Part shown: in pieces, positions 10,449-22,351 of the stretch
Numbering within the stretch: position 1 is the first letter of the stretch
Layout of the letters: the number at the start of each line of letters is the position of its first letter
NCBI RefSeq assembly: GCF_963678635.1
Contig: NC_087067.1
Span: 13,839,018-13,903,017 of the forward strand
Direction of reading: 5' to 3'
From: Symsagittifera roscoffensis
Taxonomy: Eukaryota; Xenacoelomorpha; Acoela; Convolutidae
Length of the DNA stretch: 64,000 bases
Program-made: the position numbers and the translations under genes
Notes under the pieces: model-generated
The model's input: only the letters and a program-made list of their open reading frames with translations
The model's database searches: none
Told to the model about the DNA's origin: nothing

Positions 10449-12893
10449 TTGTTCGAAATAAAAGAAATGGCCCATATAAACAAGATTTTCCTCAAAAAAA
10501 AATCGGAAGACAAGTACTCGAACACTATCTACCAGGCATTTGTAATACCAATTCAATTTACTGAATATTTACGTTTGAATTTTTACCAACACAGTCATCA
10601 AATCAAACACCACACCGAAAACAAACAGATGATATAGATTTAGATTTTTCAAAAGTTTTCGCAGAAAACATCAACAGTCACCAGGAGCAAACTCAATGTT
10701 CAGAAATGATGTTTTTCTCTGTCACTTCTAGTTATATTTCTATATTAAAATCAAACGAAACTTTTTACATCACCGCATACTCTCGACATGTAATAGTAAT
10801 TCAAATTATAAACCTTTTCTCGCTGTTCTTAGACTCAATTCAAAACAAATTCATTAATAATGAAATATCCTAAGTAGTAAAAGTTGATCTACAAAGATTC
10901 CTAGCATGGTTCAAAATATATTTTTTTAAATTAGATTTGGTTTCACCAGCAAGAAAAAAAATTTTCGATCACAAATTTCAGACGTTGAAACAATATTAGC
11001 AGACAACACGGAATATTTATGGGACCCCGAATGGTCTCATGTATTATTTTTTAATATCCCTAACGACATTTCAAGTGCATCAATCGTCACTGTGTCTGAA
11101 CACAAATAATTTTGAGGAGTAATGCCACGAACAACTGACACAACACCTTTCAATTATAACACAATACTTATTGATAGGACAAGTAATGAGAGTTTAAATT
11201 CAATATTCATGAATACATAAGAAACCTTTAATTCAATCAAAAATTTGACAAAACAGGATATTCAAAACCCATCACATTTTGTAAAAGAAGAGATAGTAGA
11301 AACAAAACCTACAACAACACAACAGAGTCTTTTCCCTATTCAACCTACACTTACAAAACCATATAACAAAAATACTTCTTTCTCACAACCAACATTACAA
11401 TCAACAGTTAAATCATCCGTTATTCCAAAATAATTCCATATGGTTTATCAAACAAATAGACCACTATCTAAAACACGATAATATAACACATAACACACTG
11501 TGCAATCAAATCTATGATTTATTCGCAAATAATAAAACCAGCGACCCAATAGCAAAACCCCTTTACACATCACGAAACAAACCTCAAGCACATATATACA
11601 ACCAACAGATACCAAAGCCAGTTTCTCAACCAGTGTTTCTTAATGAAAAACGAAAAAACCCAAAAGACCGCACTGAAAATTACCCAATTTTTGAATAAAA
11701 ACAAAATCCAACAAACAGGCAATTTACAAGAAGTCAACCACACTATTCTGAAGATGAAAAATACTTCACCAAAACCCACAACAAAACAACAATAACCAAA
11801 GAAAAAATAATTGGTCTCAATTAACCAGATTTTTTTGAACCTTACTTGAACGTAGAACAAACACGACAAACACAACAAAACATTTCTCAACGACAAAATT
11901 TGGCTTAACCAAATTATATCACGCAACCACAAAACCATACAAAAACTCAAGGTTATCAACTGAACCCAAAGCAAAACGAAATTTTTTACCCTAATACTTA
12001 CAACAACATGAAATTACAAAAACTCAACTTATAAATTTTATACAAATAACAAACAACAGAGAATCACCTAAGAACAATGAATCCATACCTTATGGGTGGA
12101 TCCTCAATAATATCTTATCAACCACTCATTATATTCACAAAAACAGAATCTGAATACTCAGTAGAAGGCTACCTAGAAGCAGTTTCATCAAATCTAATTT
12201 GAAATATAGGTCCAGAACCAACAAACACACCAATTCATCAAAAATGGGTAAAAAGGCCTACAGCACTAACTCAAACCACATTAGTGGCTTGGCTCAAAAT
12301 GCTTATCAGTCTTACAAATAGAACTTAAACCTGACTGGAAAAGATTCACTCAAAAATTTTCAAAATGTTCGACTTGGGAAGAAACAAACAACATCAAAGA
12401 GGTTTATGCAACGAAATTCGCAGACTTCCAAATGAAACAATAAAACAACTCGCAGTACAAATTAAAACCTTAGTCCGAAAAGCTTATTCACTTAACACAC
12501 ATGATTACAAAAATAAGAAAACTAACAAAATCTTAATGACAAATCTAACACCCAATTACGCAAAATTGCAATAAAAGAAAGAGCATCAAATAAATCATAA
12601 TCTTAAGAACCCAATATAGATTTTCGAAAATTATTAGATAAACTAGAACATGCCAAAACTTCATTGAAACTAGAAGAAACAGAAAAATTGAAACTACAAT
12701 CTGTGAAAATCGTTGAAACAACAATTTCACAAATCAATAACATTCAAGACTCTGATAATGAACTAGCAGAAAGAACTACTCAATTTTTATGAAAAAATAT
12801 CCAAATTTCAACAAATTTGTTCAAATTATGGTGTAATTATAATCGCAGTTATGGAAACAGCATTGCTGAATGCAGAAAAAAACAACAAGACAA
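10449..12893 (+). pseudogene. gag: Decayed gag region with degenerate CCHC zinc knuckle
   Basis: Stretches of coding-like sequence in changing frames run from about 10,449 (62 codons from a TTG), through a Gln/Asn/Thr-rich central region (11,245-11,433 and 11,530-11,820), to a C-terminal part. Near 12,830-12,873 the frame reads C-N-Y-N-R-S-Y-G-N-S-I-A-E-C followed by R-K-K-Q-Q. The spacing is exactly C-x2-C-x4-H-x4-C, but position 4 is Asn instead of Cys and position 9 is Asn instead of His, so only two of four zinc ligands remain. In the family this knuckle packages the element's RNA. At least ten stops or frameshifts interrupt the region. The assignment rests on the knuckle and on position upstream of reverse transcriptase. 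Confidence 0.55.
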
Positions 12894-13480
12894 TTAAAAT
12901 AGACCACGAAAACACAAAGAACCAAGCAAATCTCTTTTTAACAATTTATGAAAAAAGATCAAAATTTACCTAATAAAATATTCAAAGTAATAACAGCTCA
13001 GCAACACCACTCCAAAATAGCTTTAGCAATAAGAGATCACAGTTCACCATACGAAGAAATCTTGCGGAAGAACACCAGATTGACGAAATTAACAAAATTC
13101 TTCGCAAAATTGATATAGTAGACCAAATAGCCAAAACAATCAATACAAAAATTATTACTCTAGATAAAATTCTAATAGAAGTAGTTATTGAAGCCACAAC
13201 AGAAAACACTCTTATTCAAATCCTCGAAACAAGTACTATAAGAACATTCACAGTAAATATTGTTTTAAGTTTATTAGATATTTTTCCATTAAAAAAATTA
13301 CTACTGATTCAAAATGGAAGAAAGAATTTTCACTAAAAATCCACTTTCTGAACCCAACATTCCAAATCTCGAAATATACAAATAAACCTTAACAATTTTT
13401 GACGATGTTCAATATTCCACGTTCACAAGTCAATCAGCAAGAATTTGAACAATTAGCAGAACTATTATTAAATTATCCCA
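12894..13480 (+). pseudogene. Region between gag and reverse transcriptase, protease not identified
   Basis: Coding-like sequence rich in Ile, Leu and Asn is open over about 13,000-13,290 in one frame. A retroviral-type aspartic protease (D-T/S-G) would be expected here, but I found no such motif in any frame. The protease is either too decayed to see or lost. Confidence 0.35.
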
Positions 13481-14130
13481 TGGTCTAAGCCACATCGATT
13501 AGCGAAGTTGGAAAATTACATTCACCGCTACATCTTCCACGTAAGCTCGACGCAGTTTTCAAAAAACAACGCGAAAGTAAAAAACCAATCCACTTACAAA
13601 ACGAAGTAAGCAGAATTTTAGATATTCTCGCACCATATGAAATTATCTCGACTGTAAGCAAAGAACAACAACCCAAAGGAAACACTTTCATCAACCAATA
13701 ATTTTTCTCGCTAAAGGAGAATGATTTTAATTGTTGTAGACGCACAATATTTGAATTCTCTAACTGATGAATCAAAATGCAATTGGCACGTAGAACTAAT
13801 ACAAGTAGTATTTACAAAAACAATTGGTCAATACTATACCACCACCAATTTGAATAACGCATACAACCGAATGCCATTAGACGATACAAATTGGATACCA
13901 ATTGTGAGTGCCATTTGGAAATCAACAATATGAATTTAATAGACTATTTTATGGTATATCCATAAGATCAGCAGCTTTTTTATTATTTATGAGAAAATTT
14001 TTAGACCACTAACTCTTAGCAAAATGGTAATTACAGATTTAGACGATGTAGTTACGATAAGAAAGGTTTAAAGTATAAGATAAACATCGCCAAACTTTAT
14101 TACAAGGAAACAAAAAAGCATCCCAGATAA
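13481..14130 (+). pseudogene. pol: Reverse transcriptase, catalytic Asp of motif A lost
   Basis: The region before 13,690 supplies the RT N-terminal part, ending with a K-G-N-T-F-I-N stretch. At 13,721-13,933 an intact 70-codon frame carries motif A: Y-Y-T-T-T-N-L-N-N-A-Y-N-R-M-P-L-D. The family has Asp before the Leu; here codon 13,847-13,849 is AAT (Asn). After a frameshift near 13,930 an F-N-R-L-F-Y-G-I-S block (family motif [FY]-x-[RV]-[LM]-[PF]-[FY]-G) follows. The Y/F-x-D-D active site survives as T-D-L-D-D-V-V, with the aspartates at 14,042-14,047. RT copies the element's RNA to DNA; this copy is inactive. Confidence 0.72.
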
Positions 14131-14637
14131 ATCAAAATTTTTCCTTGCCCGTGCAAAACTCCTTGAACATATTATTAAAGGCACCACAATTACACCTTTA
14201 AAATCACAAATAGATGCAATTTCGAAACTCCAAACACCAACAGAAACATATGTTTACAAAATGCAACTAAATCTCAGACCATTTTACAAAATTCTCCGAC
14301 AACAAAATAATTTTGAATGGACATCGATGAAAAAATCCTTCTCACAGAACAAATCTCCATTTCAAAAGCAAATATTTTACGCTATGTGCGATGCTTCCAC
14401 ATTTTTCAGCGCAGCGTTTTTTCAATTCCATAAAGTCTCAAATAAATTGAAAATGAACCTAATATCAGCAAAATCAAGATTTTCTATACCAGGGGAACTC
14501 AGAGTCTTAACCTTTATGAGAGAATGTACATTCTTATCATATACACTAATAGAGTATGATTTTTTAGAACTGATATCAAAACATCCAACTGTTTTATTCA
14601 CAGATCATAAATCTATAGTTTTCCTCTTTAAATAAAA
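14131..14637 (+). pseudogene. pol: RT connection and RNase H domain, long open remnant
   Basis: About 168 codons remain open from I-P-D-K-S-K at 14,129 to TAA at 14,635. The first part has the thumb/connection pattern (F-F-L-A-R ... H-I-I-K-G) typical of gypsy pol. The RNase H part has C-D-A-S near 14,390, which holds the first catalytic Asp, then R-E-C-T near 14,520 with the Glu position, and F-T-D-H-K near 14,600 with the second Asp. RNase H degrades the RNA strand of the RNA-DNA hybrid. This is the best preserved segment of the element. Confidence 0.72.
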
Positions 14638-15300
14638 ATCTAATCCAAAGCGCAGAGTATTTAGATTTCAATTTATTTTCATGTAGTTTGGACAGCGAGC
14701 AAAAACCTTGCTTTACTAGATAAACTTAGTCAAATACACCAACCGAACTGATAACACAAAAAACAACTGTAGAAATACCACAAAGTGTAAAGTTATTTCA
14801 TGCAAAAACGAAACATTATCACGACTAGAATGTAAATACGCAGTAACAACTGACTCTGAGACTTTAGAAATACCTTAGAAAATTTACCATTTCATCTCGA
14901 TTGCCAAAACAACCAATATGATGTAGATTTATTCGAAAAAAAAAATTTAACCCATACCATATTGATCATGGATAAGACAGAATGCACGACGGAACATATC
15001 ATTCCCATTAATAGAAGAGGAAAACCTAACAGTAATCATAAATTTGGCAGGCTCTCCCGAACCAAATAAAAAAAATACAATAAGTAAGATATTTAAATTA
15101 CAAGACCCCTTGGACAATTTACCGCTCTCAAAAAATGAAAATCAAAATATTTTTGTCCCAAACACAGAAACAATGATACTTCAATTAATATAAAAACACC
15201 AAAATTTTGACCTTGTCATCCGACAAATTACTTTTTGGTACAAATATAAAACAAATTCACTAAAAGCCTATATCTTAATATTAGGAAATAAAACCTTACT
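14638..15300 (+). pseudogene. pol: Decayed linker between RNase H and integrase
   Basis: Short coding-like pieces in shifting frames: a Phe/Arg-rich block directly after RNase H, then R-L-E-C-K-Y-A-V-T-T-D near 14,825-14,860, then polar linker sequence. Stops are frequent. The position is that of the linker and tether between RNase H and integrase in gypsy pol. Confidence 0.45.
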
Positions 15301-15307
15301 TAGTTGT

Positions 15308-16589
15308 TTGCGAAAATATAATAGTACGACAATAAACGAAAACACTGACCTCTTAGAAAATCACTCTCTAGAAATACAAACATGTCTTCCATTAAGGTTA
15401 ATTTTTTTTGCTTTTCATATTTCACATTCCTTTCATACAAAAGGACATGCAGGATCAGAAAAATTTTATTCAAGTTTCACACAAAACTTTATTTTCCAAG
15501 CACACCATTTTGTATGAAAATACTTTTCAATGATTGCATTACATGTCAGTTAAACAAACCTTTCCCACATCAAAAGCAACTAGAAGAAAAACAAGACTTT
15601 GAAGAAAAAAGTTTATATTTTAATCACAGAATCTCATTTGATACCAAACGCCCGATATAATCCTCCTACGAAGGAAATTCAGATATAATGGTAAAAGTAG
15701 AAGCTTTTACACTCTATATAACACTCAACCTTGTACCTCACTGCGACGCTTATTACGCTTACACAACACTATAAGAACACAAACACTGGAACTTAATTCA
15801 TAAAAAACGAAATCTTTATACTATTTCACCTCTATAATATCAAACATAAACCTAGAACATCCCATGCTCCATGGACAAATGGACTTGTTGAAGGCATGAA
15901 CCACTCATAGCATTTTCGGTGTATAAAAAACGGGAGCAACAAAAACTACACCGAACGGTCAACAGACGTAAAACTAATCCCAATAGCATATAATTCTCAG
16001 ATCACAAAAGTATTTGGACCATTACCATATGAAAAAATTTTCAACCAAAAACCACGCAAACTAATACTGTTCACAGCAAACGCCTCAAAAAATGCTACCC
16101 AATAAAAACTCATTTTGTTATAAATTACCGCTTCAGATTCATGATGAAGATCGGTTTCACCATCCAAAAATTTTGAAATAAGCCTCTGGACCCCATACAG
16201 AAGGGATTTTAAATACAGACAGAAAAAATAATGAAATGCATCAAAAAATTGCAAAAAAAATAGTTACAAAGACAAAATATTCAGTCCCAAATAAATCCAC
16301 GTTTTACACAAGCATCAAACCTAAAGATAGGAATTTTTGTTTTAATCCAAAAACTTTTTTTTCAAAAGGAATCCCAAAAAGCTACAACCCGAAAAAGACC
16401 ATTTCAAATTATAGAAAAATTTACGTCACGTATAAACTCATGGATCATAACAAAAAAGAAATAGTTCAACGTAAAAACGATCTTTTACCATACTACCTGA
16501 AAGAATTTTCCCTTTGTGAAATAATTCAATTTTACTCCTTCACAGGACTACACATCGTTGAAAAAGTCGCAGCAAAGAACTTAGATTAG
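15308..16589 (+). pseudogene. pol: Integrase: broken HHCC, second catalytic Asp not found
   Basis: The zinc-binding N-domain is split by a frameshift. The histidine half (H-I-S-H-S-F-H-T-K-G-H-A-G) lies in the frame at 15,308-15,517, and the cysteine half (D-C-I-T-C-Q-L-N-K-P) in the frame at 15,382-15,660. The core keeps the first Asp (GAT 15,640-15,642, in S-F-D-T-K) and the Glu (GAA 15,890-15,892, in N-G-L-V-E-G-M-N). The block expected to hold the second Asp, around 15,770-15,810, appears deleted. The C-terminal domain is open at 16,236-16,589, with a T-Y-K-L-M-D ... L-L-P-Y-Y pattern like the GPY/F module. Integrase inserts the cDNA into the host chromosome; this copy is dead. Confidence 0.72.
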
Positions 16590-16881
16590 AAAACAAAACT
16601 TTTAGACATCTACCACAATCACTAAGCAAAACTCAAAATGAATCAACAAAAACTTCAAAAACAAATAGTTATCATAAAAACTTAACCGTAAACTACATAA
16701 AATATCCTAATATCCGAAATTAAAGAAAATCACAAAAAAGCCAAATATCTCGCCTTAGAAATCAACCGAGAAAATATTGCAATACTTTTATTCCACAATC
16801 TAAAATATTACAGAAAGTATAATTTCAGAAACCCCATGGTTAGTTAGACAACATCATTAACAATTTTTGTAAGTTGTTAAG
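16590..16881 (+). other. Junction between integrase and env duplication
   Basis: A/C-rich sequence of the same character as the element, with many stops. A possible donor-like GTAAGT is present near 16,869. No domain was recognised. Confidence 0.4.
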
Positions 16882-17239
16882 TAAAAACAAGACGTAGAAA
16901 GTAACACCTAAACAGCCCGACTTCCTTTGAATAAAATCTCTTCATATACATTCAACTTGTCAAAAATCAATAGACAAATCGACCACACTCAGCTTCAACT
17001 CCGAAAAAGAAAGTGTTTCGACAAAAAAAATCATTTTTCAAATGCTTCCTTCCAACTCAGTTCAACAAATTATAATATTCATTTCAACCTTTCTTTCAAT
17101 TTTTCAACGTTTTTTCAACTTTGTATTTCTCTCAAAACCGATTTTAGAACTTGAAATCCTCTTTTTTCTAATTTTTTGTAGCCAATTTCAAAATTTTTTA
17201 TTCGCTCATACAGATCTACGTTTCTCTCTCTAAAAACTA

Positions 17240-18230
17240 CTGACCACCTAATCAGGTATGAATCTTGATAATTCATGACTGATACGAAGCTCACTAAGTA
17301 GAAAAGATATTTTTAGTTTTTTTTCGTAATTTTCTTCACTTTTCTCGTTTCTCTAATTCTAACACTTCTTAAAAGCATAGAAAAGACAATAGTTACCTAT
17401 GCACTAGCAACAGTTTTGTAAATTAGTTTTGCAGAAGAATACTATATAAAACATAGATATAGGTAAAATGAAGCATATAAGACATTTTTCAAAATTGCTA
17501 TTCCAAGCCCAACAAATTTAATGAATCCCCACCAACAACTACATCCCAAGACCCCCCGACAACACCAACATATAGCCAAACAAATCATTTCCAATCATCT
17601 CCACCTATCTTTTTGTAGAAAACTCTTACACCTTTGAAGAAAGACACTCAACATTATCCGAACCATTAAAACACCAGCCATTCGTCAAGCATCCCACAGT
17701 GAACCATAATACGAAGCAACATATAACATTCACCCCTCAATCCAACAAGATCTCAGCAGAACCAGACGCTTAAGCCAAAACCAAAAATTAAAAACTATAA
17801 TAGAAAGGCAAATTAATCAGCCGCGACGAAATTGAAACATAACAAGACCAAGAATTCAGTTTAATATAACGTCATCGCCATCATCGAACCCTCGCGATCT
17901 TTTCATTAATTCGAAGAACCCCTCCATGACTTCAAATCATTTCCCAGTAAAATACTCCAAACATTCCATTAGATTATATAGGTTCAACGCCTACTTCTGA
18001 ACAACTTCGTGAAAATCCCTTTAATTCCTCCAGTTCATCACAAAGACTTCCACATTGGATAACACAAACTTTTTCTCAAAGTGAAGAACAGAACTTTATC
18101 ACAACTATTTCCCAAGGTTTATCACAACAGAACTTATCTACAAATACGATGGACTTACAAAAAAAGGCCATAGGTTATATAACATTCTTAAATCCCTCTT
18201 CAGGATTATCGTACACTTGTATTTTTTAAC
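17240..18230 (+). other. Unit 1, 5' part: A/C-rich, no intact frame
   Basis: Contains Pro/Thr/Ser-rich coding-like fragments (around 17,510-17,640) with numerous stops. A leader or the N-terminal part of the env-like region could lie here, but I cannot support an assignment. Confidence 0.35.
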
Positions 18231-18689
18231 AGTTTTTCCAATAAGTTTTTTTCCTTTCAGGTACATCTCGAACACCTAACTCAACCAAGCCCTTCTCCCC
18301 AAACAGACCCACAAGACCTCCGTGTCACACATTACGATTGTTACGGTAATCAACAAAAACACTACATAAATACGCAATTAGCCAAGTAATGCGAACCTCA
18401 ACCAAAAAATTTTGAATCACCAACTGTAATAGCTACACTTTACTCAGAATCCAGGGTTACAACTCTAAAAGGATATAAACTTACAGCAAATTTTCAGCAA
18501 AAAAAATACATCGTTCACAACTTTCAAACAGCAATAAAAAAAACTCTTATCATGAATCCTTTTATAAAAATGTTATCGAAAGACTCTTATATTTTAACCC
18601 CGAAGATTTTGAAAAAGAACTACAACGTTTAACAAAAGTCACACAAAAACGAAAATTGTAAAACAGTAAAATTTCAAATTTTTCGCACC

Positions 18690-20130
18690 AAGCACAACTT
18701 GAACACCACCAAGGCCATGTACAACTAGAAGATAAAGTCCCGTATCACGGCTCACACGGACGTTTAACTTATGATTTACACGTCGAAAATTGAAAACCAC
18801 ACATTGGAATCAATAACGCATCAAATTGTAAAGCCGACAAAAAAACTTCAGGGTACCAGGAAAAATGGTTTTCGATTGAAAAAATCAATTAGAAAAAGTA
18901 CAGTTAACTCAAGATTTAAATGTGATACCATTTTGTATTAAGGAATCCGCTTACTTTGAAAAAATGATCAAGGATATTGCGATCCCACTACACGAACACA
19001 GGCAACCACAGTTTGGTTCCCTGAACACACATGTACCGCATTTCAAGTCGCTAAACTCCACACAAGAATGACAAAATTTTACAAAAAAAACTTCATAGAA
19101 TCGATACGTTTTCAATAATTCAACCATGATCGAATCAGATTCAATTAGCCTGAAACGAAGTAGCATGCTAATAACCCAAACCTTTTTCCGAACACAATTT
19201 TACCAGACTCTTGTCGAATACGAAAAAGTTTCGACATAAAAACAAACAAAGTTATCCTCTATATGGCACACTTATATCAAAAGAGAGAAGAAAAAAATCC
19301 TACATCCCAGTATAACATTACAAAAATATCGGTAACACTGGAGAAAAAATTCATCCAGAAAACAAAGATAGTAAAATATTACAAAAACTTTCACTAAAGT
19401 ATAACATCTACTTTGGCGCAATCCACTACGATATTCATCTTGATATGAAATTAGATCACACAACAATTAGAAATTTTCAAGAAATTTCAGTCTCTGGAAG
19501 AGAAACACGCCTTCCTTTATGTGCACTAGAATGAACACAAGTTCCACAATCTCTCGCTTTAGCAGTACTTAAATCACCCTACACAGGATATCTGTTATCA
19601 GGCAACCACTCTAGTTTCATTGACTATGAAGGAAATATTCTTTGGCTTCACGCTTGCACTAAAAAATTATCACCACTTTATGTTTTCGAAGAAAAAGATG
19701 CTACCAACGTATATATATCTTTTATTTAAAAAAAGCGAAGTACATTTTGTAGATACACTATCACGCCGAACGTACTTTTGGTTATCCCATGTGAATCAGA
19801 GAATAGCCACAATGTAGTACAGCTTAAACCATACGAACATAGTAAAGGCGCAATCGCTCGTAACCCAAACATAGACCAACAATCAATAGTATCTACTCTA
19901 AATCCGTCATAAAGCATCTTATTAGAACGCAACAATTTCAAGAACTTCTCACTAAAATGAAGACAATCAATCGATCCAAACTTAAGAAAACTAGCTGAAA
20001 CACTAGGTTTCTCAGACATCTACCGACAAGATTATAGTGGATACTTTAAGGATATTAGAACTACGAGAGTTTCAACAGACAAAAAGCCGTCCCCAAGATA
20101 TTTCACCAAATAATATTTTCAGGTTTGTAA
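18690..20130 (+). pseudogene. env: Env-like surface region, copy 1
   Basis: Coding-like sequence downstream of integrase shifts among frames. Recognisable pieces are a cysteine-containing segment near 19,015-19,090, a 56-codon open stretch at about 19,562-19,729 with hydrophilic extracellular character, and a long stretch to about 20,110. All are broken by stops and small indels. Position after pol and the mixture of Cys-bearing and amphipathic blocks fit an envelope glycoprotein of an errantivirus-like element. No motif is decisive, so env is an inference from order. The same reading pattern is present in copy 2, with different lesions. Confidence 0.45.
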
Positions 20131-20199
20131 GCATCAGAATTGAACTACTAGCCTTTCTAGGGTGATCCTACTATATATTAGAAAGATTGACTATCTTAT

Positions 20200-20610
20200 A
20201 CACAATATTTAATTTTATAGGATTTCTCTCTTCACTATTAGAAGGAATCTACTATACATGCTCAAAACATACACAAATCAATTGACAAGCAGGCGTAGCA
20301 AGAAATTTATATGGAGGATTTCTTGGAAAATTTTCCACTTCTATTATTAAAAACCTCTTTGACGCTCAATTTAGCAAATATAATAAAAAAAACTATCTAC
20401 AAAACCGAACACTTATGATTTTCCACAAGATAATACAAATACGACAACTACAGCACCACCCCATTTACACAGTCTATAAACTAATCATCCTTTTCGTTAG
20501 CCCCACAAAATTACAGAAACACATTTTTGACCACCGAACGCATACTTCGAACTATTTGTTTACAACAAAGCCCAGTATCTCATGCAACACTTCAACAAGC
20601 GAATATTGAC
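20200..20610 (+). pseudogene. env: Env-like membrane-proximal region, copy 1
   Basis: A hydrophobic stretch (G-F-L-S-S-L-L-E-G-I-Y-Y) near 20,218 is followed by a Gly/Phe-rich segment and then a charged region open to 20,609. This is compatible with a membrane-proximal or fusion-like part. Confidence is limited because no signature is definitive. Confidence 0.35.
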
Positions 20611-20968
20611 CTCACATATGAACAAAATGAAGAACAACCACACAATAAGTTTTCGTTCTCAAAACAATCATTTTTTTGGCCCACTAAGAGCCAAAAAACT
20701 GGATCCATCAACAGTTCCTTTTCCTATCCATCAAACATCTCACGCCAAAACTCCCTCATTTCATTTTCAAACCTCTTTTACCCTACCCAGGCTTCTACTA
20801 ACTCACCGCGCATGGGCTCAGACGATTCAAACAAATTAGTTTTAATATCGAATCCAATTTCAATAATTCTGATATAGGAAATCACCATCAATTCCTCGAC
20901 TCCGAACCCAGCCATGTTAGTTTTTCTTAACCTCCTTTCCAACCTATAACTCCACCTATCCCTGATGA

Positions 20969-20970
<2 letters not shown>

Positions 20971-21041
<71 letters not shown>

Positions 21042-21042
21042 C
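20971..21042. repeat. Microsatellite (CT)n then (CTAT)n, copy 1
   Basis: About 30 bases of CT repeat are followed by about 40 bases of CTAT repeat. Copy 2 at 26,570-26,625 holds a shorter, interrupted version, so the tract changed length after duplication. Confidence 0.95.
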
Positions 21043-21359
21043 TTCACTCACTGACGCCACCCCATCCTCTCCCCTCTGTCAAGTAATGAACGCGATGTAC
21101 CCAGCCCTAACACGACTTTGAGCATGACTTAGACATTTTTTTTATCTCACCAACAAAAAAATCATGACACAAATAGCTTATTAACCATTCACCAACTAAC
21201 CCCCAAAGCTTCAACCTCCGAATCTTCTACCCCTTCTGTTCACATTGCATCTAGTTCACATCGAGTTTTCTTGAAACGAAAGCCCCCCTAACACTACACC
21301 TCAATACCTTATTAGCCTCCCATAATCATCTCGAATAAATTCCCACCATCCTCATCACA

Positions 21360-21975
21360 CTAATTCTCCAGAAAATTTAATTCATAGCCTACAATTTTTA
21401 ACTCAATATACTTACCATAATACAGAAAATGAAACCCAACACACACCATACGTCGATGAATATTCTACTCCCTACACTATTCTGGATCTCCTACTGCAAC
21501 TTTACCAACCAACTAAAATAGCCTGAAAGCAACCCCAATGACATCAAACTGTGTGACTCTAACAACAATGATTCCCCGCACGACAATGATCCAAACATAA
21601 ACCCTGAACTAACTGGAAAATTTGTCAAAAATCAGAGTATGTATTGTATCTTGACAGCACATTGACCATTCTTCAATAATTTCATTAACTTTGCACTAAA
21701 AATTAACTTCCTTACACCAAAGGAAAAAGATAATTACTGCTCACCCAAAAATAAGATAAAAACAAAGTTAACCCACACGTACAAATATTATAGTTTCTTA
21801 CAAAGACAACAGATACACAGTATACCATCCCGTAATCCACACCATCGCTTTATGATCTTTAACACATCACCCTATTTCCTAAACTTCACATACTGCATCA
21901 AATCTACTTGCACGGCATCCTCCGTAATTCCGACCCTGTCCAACAATAGTATATTTTTTGCCATTTGACTAACAC
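21360..21975 (+). pseudogene. env: Env-like distal ectodomain fragment, copy 1
   Basis: Coding-like frames at about 21,370-21,520 and 21,640-21,965. The second contains spaced cysteines (Y-C-S-P-K; Y-C-I-K-S-T-C-T) like an extracellular domain. One stop interrupts it early, and it ends where copy 1 loses similarity to copy 2. The continuation of this domain exists only after copy 2. Confidence 0.42.
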
Positions 21976-22351
21976 AATTTTCAATTTCTCTCTCGAAATA
22001 ACTAGTTCAAAATGAGCCAATCAAAATGGTTCGATATCATCTCATTTCTCTCTTAACACCAACACTATTATTGGCCGATTTATCTCCAGCCTGAATTAGA
22101 TCTCAAAATATAATTCAAACACCTCCAGATCAAAAATAAGCACTAACCTTGTATTTGAAAGCTTAAATAAGTATCATAGGAAAGTTGCACACCTCTTCTA
22201 TCAATCAACACAAAAAATAACTATATTGTCTCAATTTATACGGCACATTTCTACAAAAGGAAAATTTTAAATACGTCAAAAGACAAAATTCAACATGATC
22301 ATTTAGCTTAATGCCGTTCTACCTCCAAAAATCCTCTTATCATCCCACAAA
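21976..22351 (+). other. 376-bp non-duplicated spacer between the two units
   Basis: Same A/C-rich composition as the element but no counterpart in the other unit. It holds short coding-like fragments, including one starting M-S-Q-S-K-W near 22,013. It may be residual element sequence from the original left neighbour of unit 2 or part of another copy. Confidence 0.45.

Larger units (their letters stand above)
16882..21975 (+). repeat. Tandem duplication unit 1 (env-bearing half of the retroelement)
   Basis: Starts TAAAAACAAGACGTAGAAAG and matches 22,352-27,547 along its whole length at high identity by eye. It ends where the two copies diverge after GACTAACAC. The matching covers coding-like sequence, non-coding stretches and a CT/CTAT microsatellite, so it is a DNA-level duplication. 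Unit 2 has about 150 bp of extra or different sequence near 23,536-23,730. Confidence 0.92.

Noticed and set aside
11570-11974. 134-codon minus-strand ORF, hydrophobic
   Set aside because: Antisense of the A/C-rich gag region; hydrophobicity arises from reading the complement of Gln/Asn/Thr-rich sequence.
12982-13209. Minus-strand hydrophobic ORF
   Set aside because: Shadow of the retroelement coding strand.
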